Positions 37,488 to 47,828 of a stretch of 64,000 nt of DNA are shown here, piece by piece. Numbering within the stretch: the first letter of the stretch is position 1; every line of letters begins with the position of its first letter. The position numbers and the translations under genes are program-made. Origin of the DNA: Ornithinimicrobium ciconiae. GTDB lineage: Bacteria > Actinomycetota > Actinomycetes > Actinomycetales > Dermatophilaceae. Location: positions 2,914,001-2,978,000 of the forward strand of contig NZ_CP041616.1 in NCBI RefSeq assembly GCF_007197575.1. The letters run 5' to 3'. The notes under the pieces are model-generated. The model had not been told where the DNA came from and did not search any database. It saw nothing but the letters and a program-made list of their open reading frames with translations.

Positions 37488-37520
37488 GACGAGGGCCCCG
37501 ACAGCGTCGGGACCCTCGTC
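37488..37520 (-). terminator. Terminator hairpin after hpf
   Basis: GACGAGGG-C-CCCGAC pairs with GTCGGG-A-CCCTCGTC around a 3-nt loop: 14 of 15 positions paired. It starts 20 nt after the hpf stop on the minus strand. No T-run follows; instead the -10 of the next gene abuts it. Confidence 0.8.
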
Positions 37521-37540
37521 CAGGTGTCAAGGGGTGACGA

Positions 37541-38230
37541 TCACCCGGCAGCAGCCCCAGCTGCGACGGGCTCGTCGTCCTCAGCGTGCTCGTGCTTGAG
37601 TCGCAGCACGCCGTAGGACCATCCGCGCCGACGGTAGACGACGCTGGGCAGGTCGGCCTCTGAGTCGTGGAAGAGGTAGAAGTCGTGTCCCACCAACTCC
37701 ATCTCGTTGAGAGCCTGCCCGACGCTCATCGGCTCGGAGGCGTGGACCTTCTCGCGCAGCTCGATGGGCGAGTTGCCCTCGGTTCCCAACGCCTGGGCGA
37801 TGGCCTCCTCCGGGTCCAGCGGCACTCCGTTCTCGGAGGCCTCGGTGGGCGCCTCGGTGCGCAACGGGTCGGTCGGCAACCCAAAGGTTGCCTCGGCCAC
37901 GGAAGGCTTGCGGTGCTTGCCGGTGTGGCTGATCCGGCGCTTGTCGTTGGACCTGCGAAGTCGCTCCAGGAGACGGGTCATCGCCAGGTCGAGCGCGGCA
38001 TACTCCTCGTCCGCGCACGCCTCGGCACGGACCACGCTCCGCTTGATGTAACAGGTGATCTCTACGCGCTCGCTCTCCTTGGCCTGACGGGGGTTGCTCT
38101 CGTGCGTGAGCACCACGTCGGTCCGCGAGACCCGCGGGGCAAGCTGGGTGACCTTGTCGAGCTTTTCCTCCAGGTGGCGGCGGAAACGGTCAGAAACTGT
38201 CTTCTTCCGGCCGGTCACGGTGATTTCCAT
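37541..38230 (-). CDS. hpf: Ribosome hibernation-promoting factor, long form
   Basis: The 229-residue protein is the long HPF that dimerises 70S ribosomes into inactive 100S particles in slow growth. It has an N-terminal S30AE domain (MEITVTGRKKTVSDRFRRHL, DVVLTHESNPRQAK), an acidic linker (about 110-150) and the C-terminal dimerisation domain (EPMSVGQALNEMELVGHDFYLF, DSEADLPSVVYRRRGWSYGV). ATG 38230 follows GAGGAGG. Upstream there is a possible promoter (TAGTGT at 38392-38397) with a 33-codon leaderless ORF. Its neighbours secA and comF match the M. tuberculosis order. Confidence 0.95.
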   Translation of the reverse strand: MEITVTGRKKTVSDRFRRHLEEKLDKVTQLAPRVSRTDVVLTHESNPRQAKESERVEITCYIKRSVVRAEACADEEYAALDLAMTRLLERLRRSNDKRRISHTGKHRKPSVAEATFGLPTDPLRTEAPTEASENGVPLDPEEAIAQALGTEGNSPIELREKVHASEPMSVGQALNEMELVGHDFYLFHDSEADLPSVVYRRRGWSYGVLRLKHEHAEDDEPVAAGAAAG

Positions 38231-38283
38231 AGGATCCTCCTCAAACTGCGCCAGTGTGCTGAACCTTGGGCTGTCTCGGCCCT

Positions 38284-38385
38284 CTACCCGTCCGGCACCA
38301 CCTCCCGCAGGCGGCTACCCCGTCGCCTCTCACAACACTGGCGGCCACCACGTGCGGTGACCGGTCGGCGCTGGGGGCGTCCCAT
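38284..38385 (-). CDS. Putative 33-codon leaderless leader ORF before hpf
   Basis: ATG 38385 is exactly 6 nt after TAGTGT on the minus strand and opens a frame of 33 codons rich in arginine (MGRPQRRPVTARGG, then RQCCERRR) that ends at TAG 38284, 53 nt before hpf. The CC pair and Arg codons would fit amino-acid sensing, but a simple 155-nt untranslated leader is equally possible. Confidence 0.35.
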   Translation of the reverse strand: MGRPQRRPVTARGGRQCCERRRGSRLREVVPDG

Positions 38386-38391
38386 AACCAG

Positions 38392-38397
38392 ACACTA
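38392..38397 (-). promoter_or_regulatory. -10 hexamer TAGTGT upstream of hpf
   Basis: TAGTGT fits TANNNT and is 6 nt before ATG 38385 of the leader ORF. The -35 region has no clear consensus. Confidence 0.45.
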
Positions 38398-38474
38398 GCC
38401 CGGTTCCAACCCGAAAGACAGCCGCGTCGGTATGTCGTGCCCCACGTGTCGCGGGTCACTCCTGTCACACCGCC

Positions 38475-39221
38475 TCACCCGGAGGAGGCGCCCCTCCGCC
38501 GGGTCGCCGCAATGGTGACCGCCACGACGTCCAGGGCCCCCGCAGCACGCAGCGCACGGGCTGCTTCGGCGAGGGTTGCGCCGGTGGTGATCACGTCGTC
38601 GACCACCAGGCAGCGGGCACCCTGGACCGCTTTTCGAGCCGGCTGCTCCACCGCCATGGCACCGCGCAGGTTGGTCGCCCGTGCCCCGCTGTGCAGGCCC
38701 GACTGGTCCTGCACCGTGCGGGTCAGCCGCAGGGCTGGCACAAGGGGTGGGCGCGTTGCTGGGGGCAGCGAGCGCAGGGCTCGGCGGGTGAGCTCCTGCA
38801 GCGGACGGTCCCCGCGCCGGCGGACGTTGGCCCGCCCGGACGGCACGGGCACCACGACCGGTCCCTGCGCAGTGGCTGCGGTCCCTGGTCGCGCGTGTGC
38901 CAGCAGACCGGCCAGCACCGCCTCGGCGAGCACCGGGGACAGCACCTGGGCCAGGTCCCGTCGACCGTTGTCCTTCCAGTTGGTCAGAGCCGCTCGCACG
39001 GCCCCCTGGTAGGGCAGGACGGACCAGACCGAGGGAAGCCCGTGGGGCACCGGGGTCGGCCACCACCGGGCAGCCGGAGGCGCGCCCGCAAGCTCTGCCT
39101 CGCACGCCGCGCACCAGGCGTCCCTGGGCAGGTCACAGCCGCCGCAGCGCACGGGGAGCACGAGGTCTCCCAGGGCCAGCAGCGCGGTGGTGAGGTGACC
39201 TGCCCCGGTGCGTGACGGCAT
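38475..39221 (-). CDS. comF: ComF-family phosphoribosyltransferase-like protein
   Basis: The 248-residue protein has the ComF layout: an N-terminal zinc ribbon (VRCGGCDLPRDAWCAACE), a middle region with VPVPSGRANVRRRGDRPLQEL, and a C-terminal PRTase loop (CLVVDDVITTGATLAEAAR). ComF proteins support DNA uptake in competent bacteria, but in actinobacteria the role is uncertain. It is upstream of hpf on the same strand, as in M. tuberculosis (Rv3242c/Rv3241c). The 39222-39307 gap to lpqB holds no feature I can support. Confidence 0.88.
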   Translation of the reverse strand: MPSRTGAGHLTTALLALGDLVLPVRCGGCDLPRDAWCAACEAELAGAPPAARWWPTPVPHGLPSVWSVLPYQGAVRAALTNWKDNGRRDLAQVLSPVLAEAVLAGLLAHARPGTAATAQGPVVVPVPSGRANVRRRGDRPLQELTRRALRSLPPATRPPLVPALRLTRTVQDQSGLHSGARATNLRGAMAVEQPARKAVQGARCLVVDDVITTGATLAEAARALRAAGALDVVAVTIAATRRRGASSG

Positions 39222-39307
39222 ACCTCACGATCGGGTGCGGGCCGGTGGTGGACAAGGCTGGCTGGGCCACCTGTGGACAGCGAGGAGGACCACTCACCGG
39301 GTGTGGA

Positions 39308-41083
39308 TCACGTCCCGGGGATGATGAGGTCGTCGCCGTTGCGGCCGATGCCCCAGTCGTTGCGCTCCTGGGTGTAGATCCGGCCCGGCTCGGTCAGCAC
39401 GGTCAGTGGCGGGAGGGCCTCACCGGGGACGGCACGCGCGCCGGTCGCCTGCGCGACGCTGCGCAGCGGCTCGAGCCAGCCCCCGATATGCACCAGGAAC
39501 GGACGGTCGGCCCGGTCGGACTGCTGCTGCCCGAGCACGAACAGTTGGGTCTGCGAGGACCAGACCGCGGAGGTCACGCTGGTCAGGGTGGGGGCGACCC
39601 AATAGGGCTCGGTGAGCGAGGTCGCCCGTCCGTCCTGGTCCCGCACGATCCCGGTGATGCCCACCTGGACCTCGTCGGTGTCCATGTGCTCCAGCACGAT
39701 CAGGGCCCGACGGTCATCGGCGGCCAGCCGGAAGGAGGTGATCCGCTGGTCCTGCCCCAACCAGGGCGCGTCCAGTGGTCGGGCCACGGCCTGGCTCAGC
39801 GGCTCGGTCCGGGAGATCACCCAGACCCGCGGACTCGTGGTGGAGCGTCCCGCCACCCACAGCGCACCGCTGCGGTCGAACGAGGGGGTGGTCAGCTCCA
39901 GGCCGATGCCCTCCATGACGATGTCGTTGCCACCCCGCCAGCGCCAGAGCTCATCACCAGTGACCGAGACACCGGCGAACTCCTCCACCAGCGCGTCGGT
40001 CGCCAACTGCCTCCACCGGATCGGCACCCGGGGCAGCTCCTCGGCGTCGGCGGCCAGATCGTCCTGCAGCTGGTAGTGGTCGGGCACCACCGGCTTGAGC
40101 TCGTCCCCGGTGCGCAGCAACCCGTAGGGCACCGTCCAGGTGGCCTCCTCGAACCCGGTGGTGGAGACATCGGAGATCGGGTTGTCCACGCCCTCCACCT
40201 CCAGTGGACGTCCCGCACTGCGCACCAGGACGCTGCTGACCCGGGGATCCTGCTTGAGGGTCTGTGCGAACTGGGCCAGCAGCTCCCTCTGCTGCACCGG
40301 CGAGCTCCCGAGCGTCAGTCCGCGCAGGTCCACGGTCGCTGTTGAGGTGGCCAGGTCGACCGGCACGGCGCTGGCCACCAGTTGCAGGTCATCGGAGATG
40401 CCCGTCGCGGCGGCGCCAGCCAGATAGTCGGGCACGGGTCCGATCTGGGCGCTGGCCAGACTCGTCGGCAGCCCGTCACCGCGGGGGAACCACCGCACGT
40501 CCGGGATCAGGAAACCGTCGTTGGGCGTGACGTAGTGCACGGCGCCATGGGTGAACTGCCGCTCGAAGTTGATCTCCGACAACCACAGCCCGTCCCCCTC
40601 CGGGAAGGCAGCGATGCGCCACTGGCCGCCCACCCGCTCCATCTCGAACTGGTGGCTCTGGGCCGTCCCGCGCGGCACCTCGACCAGATAGCCGTCCCGG
40701 TCGACCGTCCCGCGCACCGTCACCTCGGCCTCGACGCTGCCGTCCTCGGTGGCCGTGAGGTCCGGCTCGCCCTCATAGATCAGCACGGTGCTGGTGGGGC
40801 GCCACTGGCGGGCCAGGTCTTCGGTCAGGAAGGAGCGCGCCACGTCGTGATCGTCGGCGAAGCTGCTGCTGGCCCGCAGGAAGCTGGCCACGATCTCCTC
40901 CCGGCTCGCGTCCTCCTCCGGACCCACCGGCAGGGCCTGGACCTCCTGGACCGGGGCTCCCTGGACGGGCAGGCCACGCTCGACCGTGTCACTGGTGGGC
41001 AGTCCGGCACAGGCCGAGAGCACCAGGAGCAGGGGCAGTATGCCGGCGAGGAGCCGGCCGCGCAGGCTGGGTCGGTCGATCAT
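39308..41083 (-). CDS. lpqB: Lipoprotein LpqB
   Basis: LpqB is an outer-face lipoprotein that modulates the MtrB kinase. The 591-residue protein has a signal peptide with the lipobox LSACAGL (about residues 22-28), a GerMN-like domain (about 180-320) and a C-terminal beta-propeller with repeated W/D motifs. The ATG at 41083 overlaps the mtrB stop (ATGA), so the two are made together. This is the third gene of the mtrA-mtrB-lpqB set and follows the order seen in mycobacteria. Confidence 0.93.
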   Translation of the reverse strand: MIDRPSLRGRLLAGILPLLLVLSACAGLPTSDTVERGLPVQGAPVQEVQALPVGPEEDASREEIVASFLRASSSFADDHDVARSFLTEDLARQWRPTSTVLIYEGEPDLTATEDGSVEAEVTVRGTVDRDGYLVEVPRGTAQSHQFEMERVGGQWRIAAFPEGDGLWLSEINFERQFTHGAVHYVTPNDGFLIPDVRWFPRGDGLPTSLASAQIGPVPDYLAGAAATGISDDLQLVASAVPVDLATSTATVDLRGLTLGSSPVQQRELLAQFAQTLKQDPRVSSVLVRSAGRPLEVEGVDNPISDVSTTGFEEATWTVPYGLLRTGDELKPVVPDHYQLQDDLAADAEELPRVPIRWRQLATDALVEEFAGVSVTGDELWRWRGGNDIVMEGIGLELTTPSFDRSGALWVAGRSTTSPRVWVISRTEPLSQAVARPLDAPWLGQDQRITSFRLAADDRRALIVLEHMDTDEVQVGITGIVRDQDGRATSLTEPYWVAPTLTSVTSAVWSSQTQLFVLGQQQSDRADRPFLVHIGGWLEPLRSVAQATGARAVPGEALPPLTVLTEPGRIYTQERNDWGIGRNGDDLIIPGT

Positions 41084-42810
41084 GGCGAAGCCTCGGTTTC
41101 GGTGAGGTTGCGCGGGGTGGGCGCGTCCTCGAGCAGAGCGGGGTCGGCGTGCCGCGCAGCAGTGTCGCCGTCGAGCTGGTCGGGGTCTGCGTGCAGCGGC
41201 GCAGGGTCGGGGTGCAGCAGGGTCGGCTCGCCGTGCAGCGGGGGTGGCTCGGCGGGGAACGGGACCGGACCGGGCGGGACGGCGACCGGGGTGTCCTGTC
41301 GGCGCGGCAGCACCAGCCGGAAGGCCGCGCCCTCACCACGCTGCCCTGCCACCTGGAGGTAGCCCCCGTGCAGCTTGGCGTCCTCGAGCGAGATCGCCAG
41401 CCCTAGCCCGGTGGCACCGGTCGTGCGGTTGCGCGCGGGGTCGCTGCGCCAGAACCGGTCGAAGACCAGGGCGGCCTCCTGCTCCGTCAGGCCGATGCCG
41501 TGGTCCCGGACCGTGACGGCGACCGAGCTCTCGCGCTCCTCCAGGGTGATCTGCACCGGTTCGCCCTCACCGTGGTCAAGGCCGTTGGCGATGAGATTGC
41601 GCAGGATCCGGCTCACCCGCCGCTGGTCCATGTCGATCAGCACCGGGTGGTGCGGGAGGTCCACGCGCAGCTCGGAGCCGGTGTGGTTGACCAGGGTGGA
41701 CAGAGCCTCCAGGACCTGGCGGATCACCCCGACGAGGTCGATCTGGTCGATCTCCAGGTCGGCTGCACCAGAGTCGTAGCGGCTCATCTCCAGCAGCTCG
41801 GTGAGCAACTCCTCGAACCGGTCCAGCTCCTCATACAGCAACTCAGCAGCGCGGGCCACGGGCACGGGGAAGTCCTCCCGCGAGGCGTGCAGCAACTCGC
41901 CAGCCATCCGGATGGTGGTCAGCGGGGTGCGCAGCTCGTGCGAGACGTCGGAGACGAAACGCTGCTGCAGCATCGACAGCGTCTCTAGCTGGCGGATCTG
42001 GGACTGGATGCTGTCGGCCATCGTGTTGAACGACATCGCGAGCTGGTCCAGCTCGTCCGACCCACGCACCGGCAGCCGCTCGTCCAGGTGCCCCTGGGCC
42101 ATCTGCTGACTGACCCGGGCGGCCTGCCCGACAGGGCGCGCGACCATGCTGGAGGCGACCCAGCCCACGGCACCCACCAGCAGGAGCAGCGCCAGCCCGC
42201 CGAGTGCGAACCACTGCCGGATCAGGTCCAGGGTGGCCTGCTCCCGCTCCATCGGATAGATCAGGAAGACGTTGTGCGGGCCGGCCCGGGGGATGTCGAC
42301 CTGAGCGCCGACGATGACGGAGGCGAGGGCGGTCTGAGAGTCTCCGAGCCGCACGTCCGTGACCATGACCTGCTGGTTGCTGGGGTCCTGGGCGAGCGCC
42401 TCGGGGAGCTGCTCCGGGATCTGCTCCACGTCGAAGTCGTCCGGGGCCAAGGTGGTGATCCGCGCTTCCCGCTCGTTGCCCACGCTGCGGATCAGGGCGC
42501 TGCGCCCGGACTGGTCGGGCGGGGTGATCTGGTCCATGATCCCCTTGGCCGTGGCGTTCAGACTGGTGTCGTCGCTGCGGTCGATGGCATCGAACTGTGC
42601 CTGGGCATAGCGGACCTCCTGCGCAGCGCCGGCGGTGGCCTCGGAGACCGCCTCCCGCACGAGCCCCTCGGCGACCTGGGCAAACAGGACCGTGCCGATC
42701 AGTGCTGTCACCAGCGAGCCCAGGAGCATCGTGGTGACGATCACCCGCAACCGGAGGGAGGAGCGCCACCATGCCACCACTCCCCCGGCACCGTGGGCGG
42801 GGGTGCTCAT
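41080..42810 (-). CDS. mtrB: Sensor histidine kinase MtrB
   Basis: The 576-residue kinase has two membrane segments (about 20-40 and 188-210) bounding an extracellular sensor of about 150 residues, a HAMP domain, the H-box VSDVSHELRTPLTTIRMA, and an ATPase domain (NLIANGLDHG, DHGIGL, GATGLGLAISLEDAK). MtrB activates MtrA in response to cell-wall and osmotic state. The C-terminal tail is rich in Pro, His and Asp with repeated LHADP/LHPDP units, a low-complexity extension absent from the catalytic core. ATG 42810 is 4 nt after the mtrA stop. Confidence 0.95.
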   Translation of the reverse strand: MSTPAHGAGGVVAWWRSSLRLRVIVTTMLLGSLVTALIGTVLFAQVAEGLVREAVSEATAGAAQEVRYAQAQFDAIDRSDDTSLNATAKGIMDQITPPDQSGRSALIRSVGNEREARITTLAPDDFDVEQIPEQLPEALAQDPSNQQVMVTDVRLGDSQTALASVIVGAQVDIPRAGPHNVFLIYPMEREQATLDLIRQWFALGGLALLLLVGAVGWVASSMVARPVGQAARVSQQMAQGHLDERLPVRGSDELDQLAMSFNTMADSIQSQIRQLETLSMLQQRFVSDVSHELRTPLTTIRMAGELLHASREDFPVPVARAAELLYEELDRFEELLTELLEMSRYDSGAADLEIDQIDLVGVIRQVLEALSTLVNHTGSELRVDLPHHPVLIDMDQRRVSRILRNLIANGLDHGEGEPVQITLEERESSVAVTVRDHGIGLTEQEAALVFDRFWRSDPARNRTTGATGLGLAISLEDAKLHGGYLQVAGQRGEGAAFRLVLPRRQDTPVAVPPGPVPFPAEPPPLHGEPTLLHPDPAPLHADPDQLDGDTAARHADPALLEDAPTPRNLTETEASP

Positions 42811-42814
42811 GTCC

Positions 42815-43498
42815 TCAGGCCGGCCCGGCCTTGTAGCCCACCCCGCGGACGGTCAGCACGATCTGCGGGTTCTCCGGGTCCTTCTCGATCTTGGCCCGCA
42901 GCCGCTGCACGTGCACGTTCACCAGGCGGGTGTCACCAGCGTGCCGATAACCCCAGACCTTCTCCAGCAGCGACTCGCGGTCGAAGACGTGGTTGGGACG
43001 GCTGGCCAGCGCGACGAGCAGGTCAAACTCCAGAGGGGTCAGCGACAGCTCGACACCGTCGCGCTTGACCGTGTGACCGGCCACGTCGACGACGAGGTCG
43101 CCGACGGTGAGCTGGGAGGGCTCGCGCCGGTCGGAGCGGCGCAGCCGAGCCCGGATCCGGGCCAGCAGCTCCTGGGGTTTGAACGGCTTGACGACATAGT
43201 CGTCGGCTCCGGCCTCCAGTCCGGCCACGACGTCCTTGGTGTCGGTGCGTGCGGTGAGCATCACGATGGGCACGCCGGACTCGGCCCGCAGGTGTCGGCA
43301 CACCTCGACACCGTTGATCGTGGGCAGCATGACGTCGAGCAGCACCAGGTCGGGGCGGAACTCGCGGAACAGGGCCACGGCGCGGCCGCCGTCCGCGCAG
43401 TGGGCCACCTCCAGGCCCTCCTTGCGCAGGACGATGCCGAGCATCTCGGCGAGCGCCTGGTCGTCGTCGACCACCAATACACGTGCGTTCACGGTCAC
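42815..43498 (-). CDS. mtrA: Response regulator MtrA
   Basis: The 227-residue OmpR-family regulator has a receiver domain with the acceptor Asp in DLVLLDVMLPTINGVEV (near residue 56) and a winged-helix DNA-binding domain (LTPLEFDLLVALASRP, GDTRLVNVHVQRLRAKIE). MtrA controls cell division, replication and wall genes in actinobacteria. The GTG start at 43498 is 1 nt after the ahcY stop (TGAGGTG), so translation is coupled to ahcY. The tmk gene found between them in M. tuberculosis is missing. Confidence 0.96.
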   Translation of the reverse strand: MTVNARVLVVDDDQALAEMLGIVLRKEGLEVAHCADGGRAVALFREFRPDLVLLDVMLPTINGVEVCRHLRAESGVPIVMLTARTDTKDVVAGLEAGADDYVVKPFKPQELLARIRARLRRSDRREPSQLTVGDLVVDVAGHTVKRDGVELSLTPLEFDLLVALASRPNHVFDRESLLEKVWGYRHAGDTRLVNVHVQRLRAKIEKDPENPQIVLTVRGVGYKAGPA

Positions 43499-43499
43499 C

Positions 43500-44969
<1,470 letters not shown>

Positions 44970-45053
44970 CGTCGGGTGCTCCGTCGGTTCGTGGCTGCGG
45001 CGCCGTGCCGCATGGCTGGTCAGTGGGGTCGGTCACGTCCGGACCCGGCGCCC

Positions 45054-45059
45054 ATCCTA
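45054..45059 (-). promoter_or_regulatory. Possible -10 hexamer TAGGAT upstream of ahcY
   Basis: TAGGAT fits the -10 consensus and would start transcription near 45047, about 78 nt before ahcY. No clear -35 is present. Confidence 0.4.
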
Positions 45060-45129
45060 CGTTCTCCTGGGCCGGGCAGCGCTTTCCTGCGGCGTGCCTG
45101 TGCCGGTGACGCCCTGGCGTAGGCGGGGG

Positions 45130-46551
45130 TCACAGCCCCAGGAGCGCGTTCTCCACCACCTCGGCAAGGGCGGGGTGGATCCAGAACTGCTCCTTGGCCA
45201 CCTGCTGCGCAGGCTGCGCGAAGGACATCGCGTGGATGACCGTCTGGATCAGGGTGGAGGCGTGCGGGCCCATGAAGTGGGCACCCAGGATGAGACCGGT
45301 CGAGGCGTCCCCGATCAGTTTGACCACCCCGGTGGTGTCCTCCATCGCCCAGCCGTAGGCCGTGTCGCCGTAGCGCTGCATCTTGACGGTGACGTCGTGG
45401 CCGCCGGCGCGGGCCTCCTCCTCGGTCAGCCCAACCGTGGCCACCTGGGGGTGGCTGAAGACGGCTGCGGGCACATTGGTGTGCACGAACGACTGCAGGT
45501 CCTCCGGATGGACCAGGTTGTGGGCGACGACCCGAGCCTCGTGGTTGGCCAGGTGCTTGAGCTGCACGGGCGCCGAGACGTCGCCGAGGGCCCACACCCC
45601 GTCCGCGGTGGCGCGGCCGTGATCATCGACCACGACGCGCCCGTCGGAGTGGGTCTGCACGCCCACGACCTCCAGACCCATCCCGTCGCTGTTGGGCCGG
45701 CGGCCGGTCGCCACCAGCACGACGTCCACCTCGAGGGGATCGCCCTGAGTCAGCTCGAGCCGCACGCCCGCGCCGCCGCCGTCCGCGCCGCCGCCGTCCG
45801 CGCCGGGCTGGGTCACGGTCGCGCCGGTGATCTGCGTGTTCAGCCGCAGATCCCACTGCTGCTGCGCCTGCTGGGTGAACAGCGTGCCCACCTCGGCGTC
45901 CAGACGGTGCAGCAGCCGGTCGCCGCGCTGCACCTGGGTGACCTGCACCCCCAGGGCGGAGAAGACGTGCGCGAACTCGGCACCGATCACGCCGCCTCCG
46001 ACGATGGCCATCGACCGCGGCAGCTCCGCCAGCCGCATGACCGTGTCGGAGGTCTCGAAGGGCACCCCCGAGGACTCGATGACGTCGGGGATCGTGGCGC
46101 GGCTGCCGGTGGCGATGACGATCTGCTCACCGGTGATCCGGACCTTCTCCCCCACGGCGTGCTTCCCGCCGGGCGACGTGATCTCGACCTCGACCTCACG
46201 CTCACCCACGAACGTGGCGTGTCCCAGGTAGGCCTCGGTGTTGGGCCCGTTGACCCGGTAGTCCCGCCCGCCCTCGGAGATCGGGTCGATCCGGCCGAAG
46301 ACCCGGTCCCGGATATCGGGCCAGCGCACCCGATCGAGTGTGGCGTCGACGCCAAAACGGCTCGCGTCGCGGATGGTCGTCGCGACCTCGGCCGCATACA
46401 CAAACATCTTGGTGGGGATGCAGCCCACGTTCAGGCAGGTCCCCCCGAAGGTGCCCCGCTCGACGACGGCCACCTTCTTGTCCGCAAAGTCCTCGGTCAC
46501 CAGGGAGTTCCCCGAGCCGGTGCCGATGATGATCAGGTCGTAGTCAGCCAC
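45130..46551 (-). CDS. mtr: Mycothione reductase
   Basis: Mycothione reductase uses NADPH to reduce mycothiol disulfide. The 473-residue flavoenzyme has the FAD motif IGTGSGNS, the redox-active pair in GTCLNVGCIPTKMF, the NADPH-binding GGGVIGAEF and the C-terminal HIS/GLU pair region (HPALAEVVENAL). IGTGSGN rather than IGAGPGG is typical of Mtr versus other disulfide reductases. A glycine-rich GADGGGADGGGA insert near residue 255 reflects a 15-nt repeat. GTG 46551 is 6 nt after TAGTCT (leaderless). Its upstream gene kynU ends 23 nt away. Confidence 0.93.
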   Translation of the reverse strand: MADYDLIIIGTGSGNSLVTEDFADKKVAVVERGTFGGTCLNVGCIPTKMFVYAAEVATTIRDASRFGVDATLDRVRWPDIRDRVFGRIDPISEGGRDYRVNGPNTEAYLGHATFVGEREVEVEITSPGGKHAVGEKVRITGEQIVIATGSRATIPDVIESSGVPFETSDTVMRLAELPRSMAIVGGGVIGAEFAHVFSALGVQVTQVQRGDRLLHRLDAEVGTLFTQQAQQQWDLRLNTQITGATVTQPGADGGGADGGGAGVRLELTQGDPLEVDVVLVATGRRPNSDGMGLEVVGVQTHSDGRVVVDDHGRATADGVWALGDVSAPVQLKHLANHEARVVAHNLVHPEDLQSFVHTNVPAAVFSHPQVATVGLTEEEARAGGHDVTVKMQRYGDTAYGWAMEDTTGVVKLIGDASTGLILGAHFMGPHASTLIQTVIHAMSFAQPAQQVAKEQFWIHPALAEVVENALLGL

Positions 46552-46557
46552 CCCAAC

Positions 46558-46563
46558 AGACTA
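46558..46563 (-). promoter_or_regulatory. -10 hexamer TAGTCT, leaderless type, for mtr
   Basis: TAGTCT on the minus strand, 6 nt before GTG 46551. The hexamer is the same as for pdtaS and the ppdK leader. The -35 region must lie at the end of kynU. Confidence 0.6.
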
Positions 46564-46574
46564 CGGTCGCCCCC

Positions 46575-47828
46575 TCACCCACGTGCGTGGAGGAGCGAGC
46601 GAATGGTCTCTAGGCCCGTGGCCACCTCGGCGAAGCTCGTCGACAGCGGCGCCAGACCCAGGCGCAGCCCGTCGGGCGCGCGGAAGTCCGGGATCACGCC
46701 CTGCTGCCACAGCCGGGCGGTGAGGTCGGCAAAGTCGTGGCGCCGGATCGTCAGGTGCCCGCCGCGCCGCTCGTGCTCTCGCGGTGAGGCGATCGCGACG
46801 TCCAGGGCGCCGGGCCACGACTCCACGATCTGCCACGCCAGGTCGGTCAGGGCCAGGGACTTGGTCCGCACCGCTGCGATCCCTGCCTCGGCGAGCATCT
46901 CCAGGGACAGCCGCAGGGGCACCATCGCGACCACCGGCGGCGTCCCGCTGACCAACGAGCGGATCCCCGGGGCGGGCTCATAGCCCGGGCCCATCAGGAA
47001 CGGGTCACGGCGACCCATCCAGCCCTGGATCGGCTGCCGGAGTATGCCGTGGTGCCGCCTCGCGAGGTAGGCGAAGGCGGGGGCACCCGGGCCACCATTG
47101 AGGTACTTGTAGGTGCAGCCGACCGCCGCGTCGACCTCCCACGCGTCCAGCTCGACCGGCACCGATCCGGCCGAGTGGCACAGGTCCCACAGCGCGAGCC
47201 CGCCGACCGCGTGCACCAGCCGCGTGATCTCCGGCGCGTCCGCCAGATAGCCCGAGCGATAGGCCACATGGCTCAGCAGGACGACCCCGGTGCGCTCGCC
47301 CACGACCTCCGCGACCTGCTCCGCGCTCACTCCCGAGGCGGGATCGGCCTCGATCCAGACCAGCTCCAGCCCTCGTTCGGCGGCCACTCCCTCGGCGACG
47401 TAGCGGTCCGTCGGAAAGTTGTCGGTGTCGATCACGATCTGCGTCCGGGCCGGGTCGGCGGCAACCTGGCCGTCCGCCAGCGCCCGCAGCATCTTGTAGA
47501 GCATCACTGTGGTCGAGTCCGCCACAACGGTCTGCCCGGGCGCGGCGCCGAGAGCGGCGCTGGCGACGAGATCCCCGGTCTCCTCGGGCCAGCGCATCCA
47601 CGCCTCGTCCCAGCCGCGGATGAGCCGGGTGCCCCAGTCCTGCTCGACGAAGCGGGCCAGCTCGTGGGCGGTCCCCCGCACCGGTCGACCCAGGGAGTTG
47701 CCGTCGAGGTAGGCCTGCAGCCCCTCGGCCGGCTCGAACCGGTCGGTGAACCTCCCGAGCGGGTCGCGTGCGTCAAGGTCGGCTGCGACGGCGGCCCAGT
47801 CGGTGCCGGTGGCCGCCGTCTCACTCAT
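46575..47828 (-). CDS. kynU: Kynureninase
   Basis: Kynureninase cuts kynurenine to anthranilate and alanine. The 417-residue protein is a PLP enzyme; the PLP lysine is in GCTYKYLNGGPGAPAF, and DLCHSAG and the GWMGRRDPF segment are typical of the family. ATG 47828 lies 8 nt inside the end of kynA, so the genes are translationally linked. No kynurenine formamidase (kynB) is recognised next to them. The anthranilate could feed tryptophan or quinolone-type synthesis, but no such genes are nearby. Confidence 0.95.
   Translation of the reverse strand: MSETAATGTDWAAVAADLDARDPLGRFTDRFEPAEGLQAYLDGNSLGRPVRGTAHELARFVEQDWGTRLIRGWDEAWMRWPEETGDLVASAALGAAPGQTVVADSTTVMLYKMLRALADGQVAADPARTQIVIDTDNFPTDRYVAEGVAAERGLELVWIEADPASGVSAEQVAEVVGERTGVVLLSHVAYRSGYLADAPEITRLVHAVGGLALWDLCHSAGSVPVELDAWEVDAAVGCTYKYLNGGPGAPAFAYLARRHHGILRQPIQGWMGRRDPFLMGPGYEPAPGIRSLVSGTPPVVAMVPLRLSLEMLAEAGIAAVRTKSLALTDLAWQIVESWPGALDVAIASPREHERRGGHLTIRRHDFADLTARLWQQGVIPDFRAPDGLRLGLAPLSTSFAEVATGLETIRSLLHARG

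Noticed and set aside
38392..38425. A stress-sigma (SigB/SigF-like) promoter before hpf
   Set aside because: GGTTGG and GGTTAT can be aligned with a 16-nt spacer, but the match is weak and overlaps the better TAGTGT hexamer.
44970..45129. A SAH riboswitch before ahcY
   Set aside because: AGCGCTGC-like bases occur, but I could not assemble the conserved pseudoknot; a covariance-model search would settle it.
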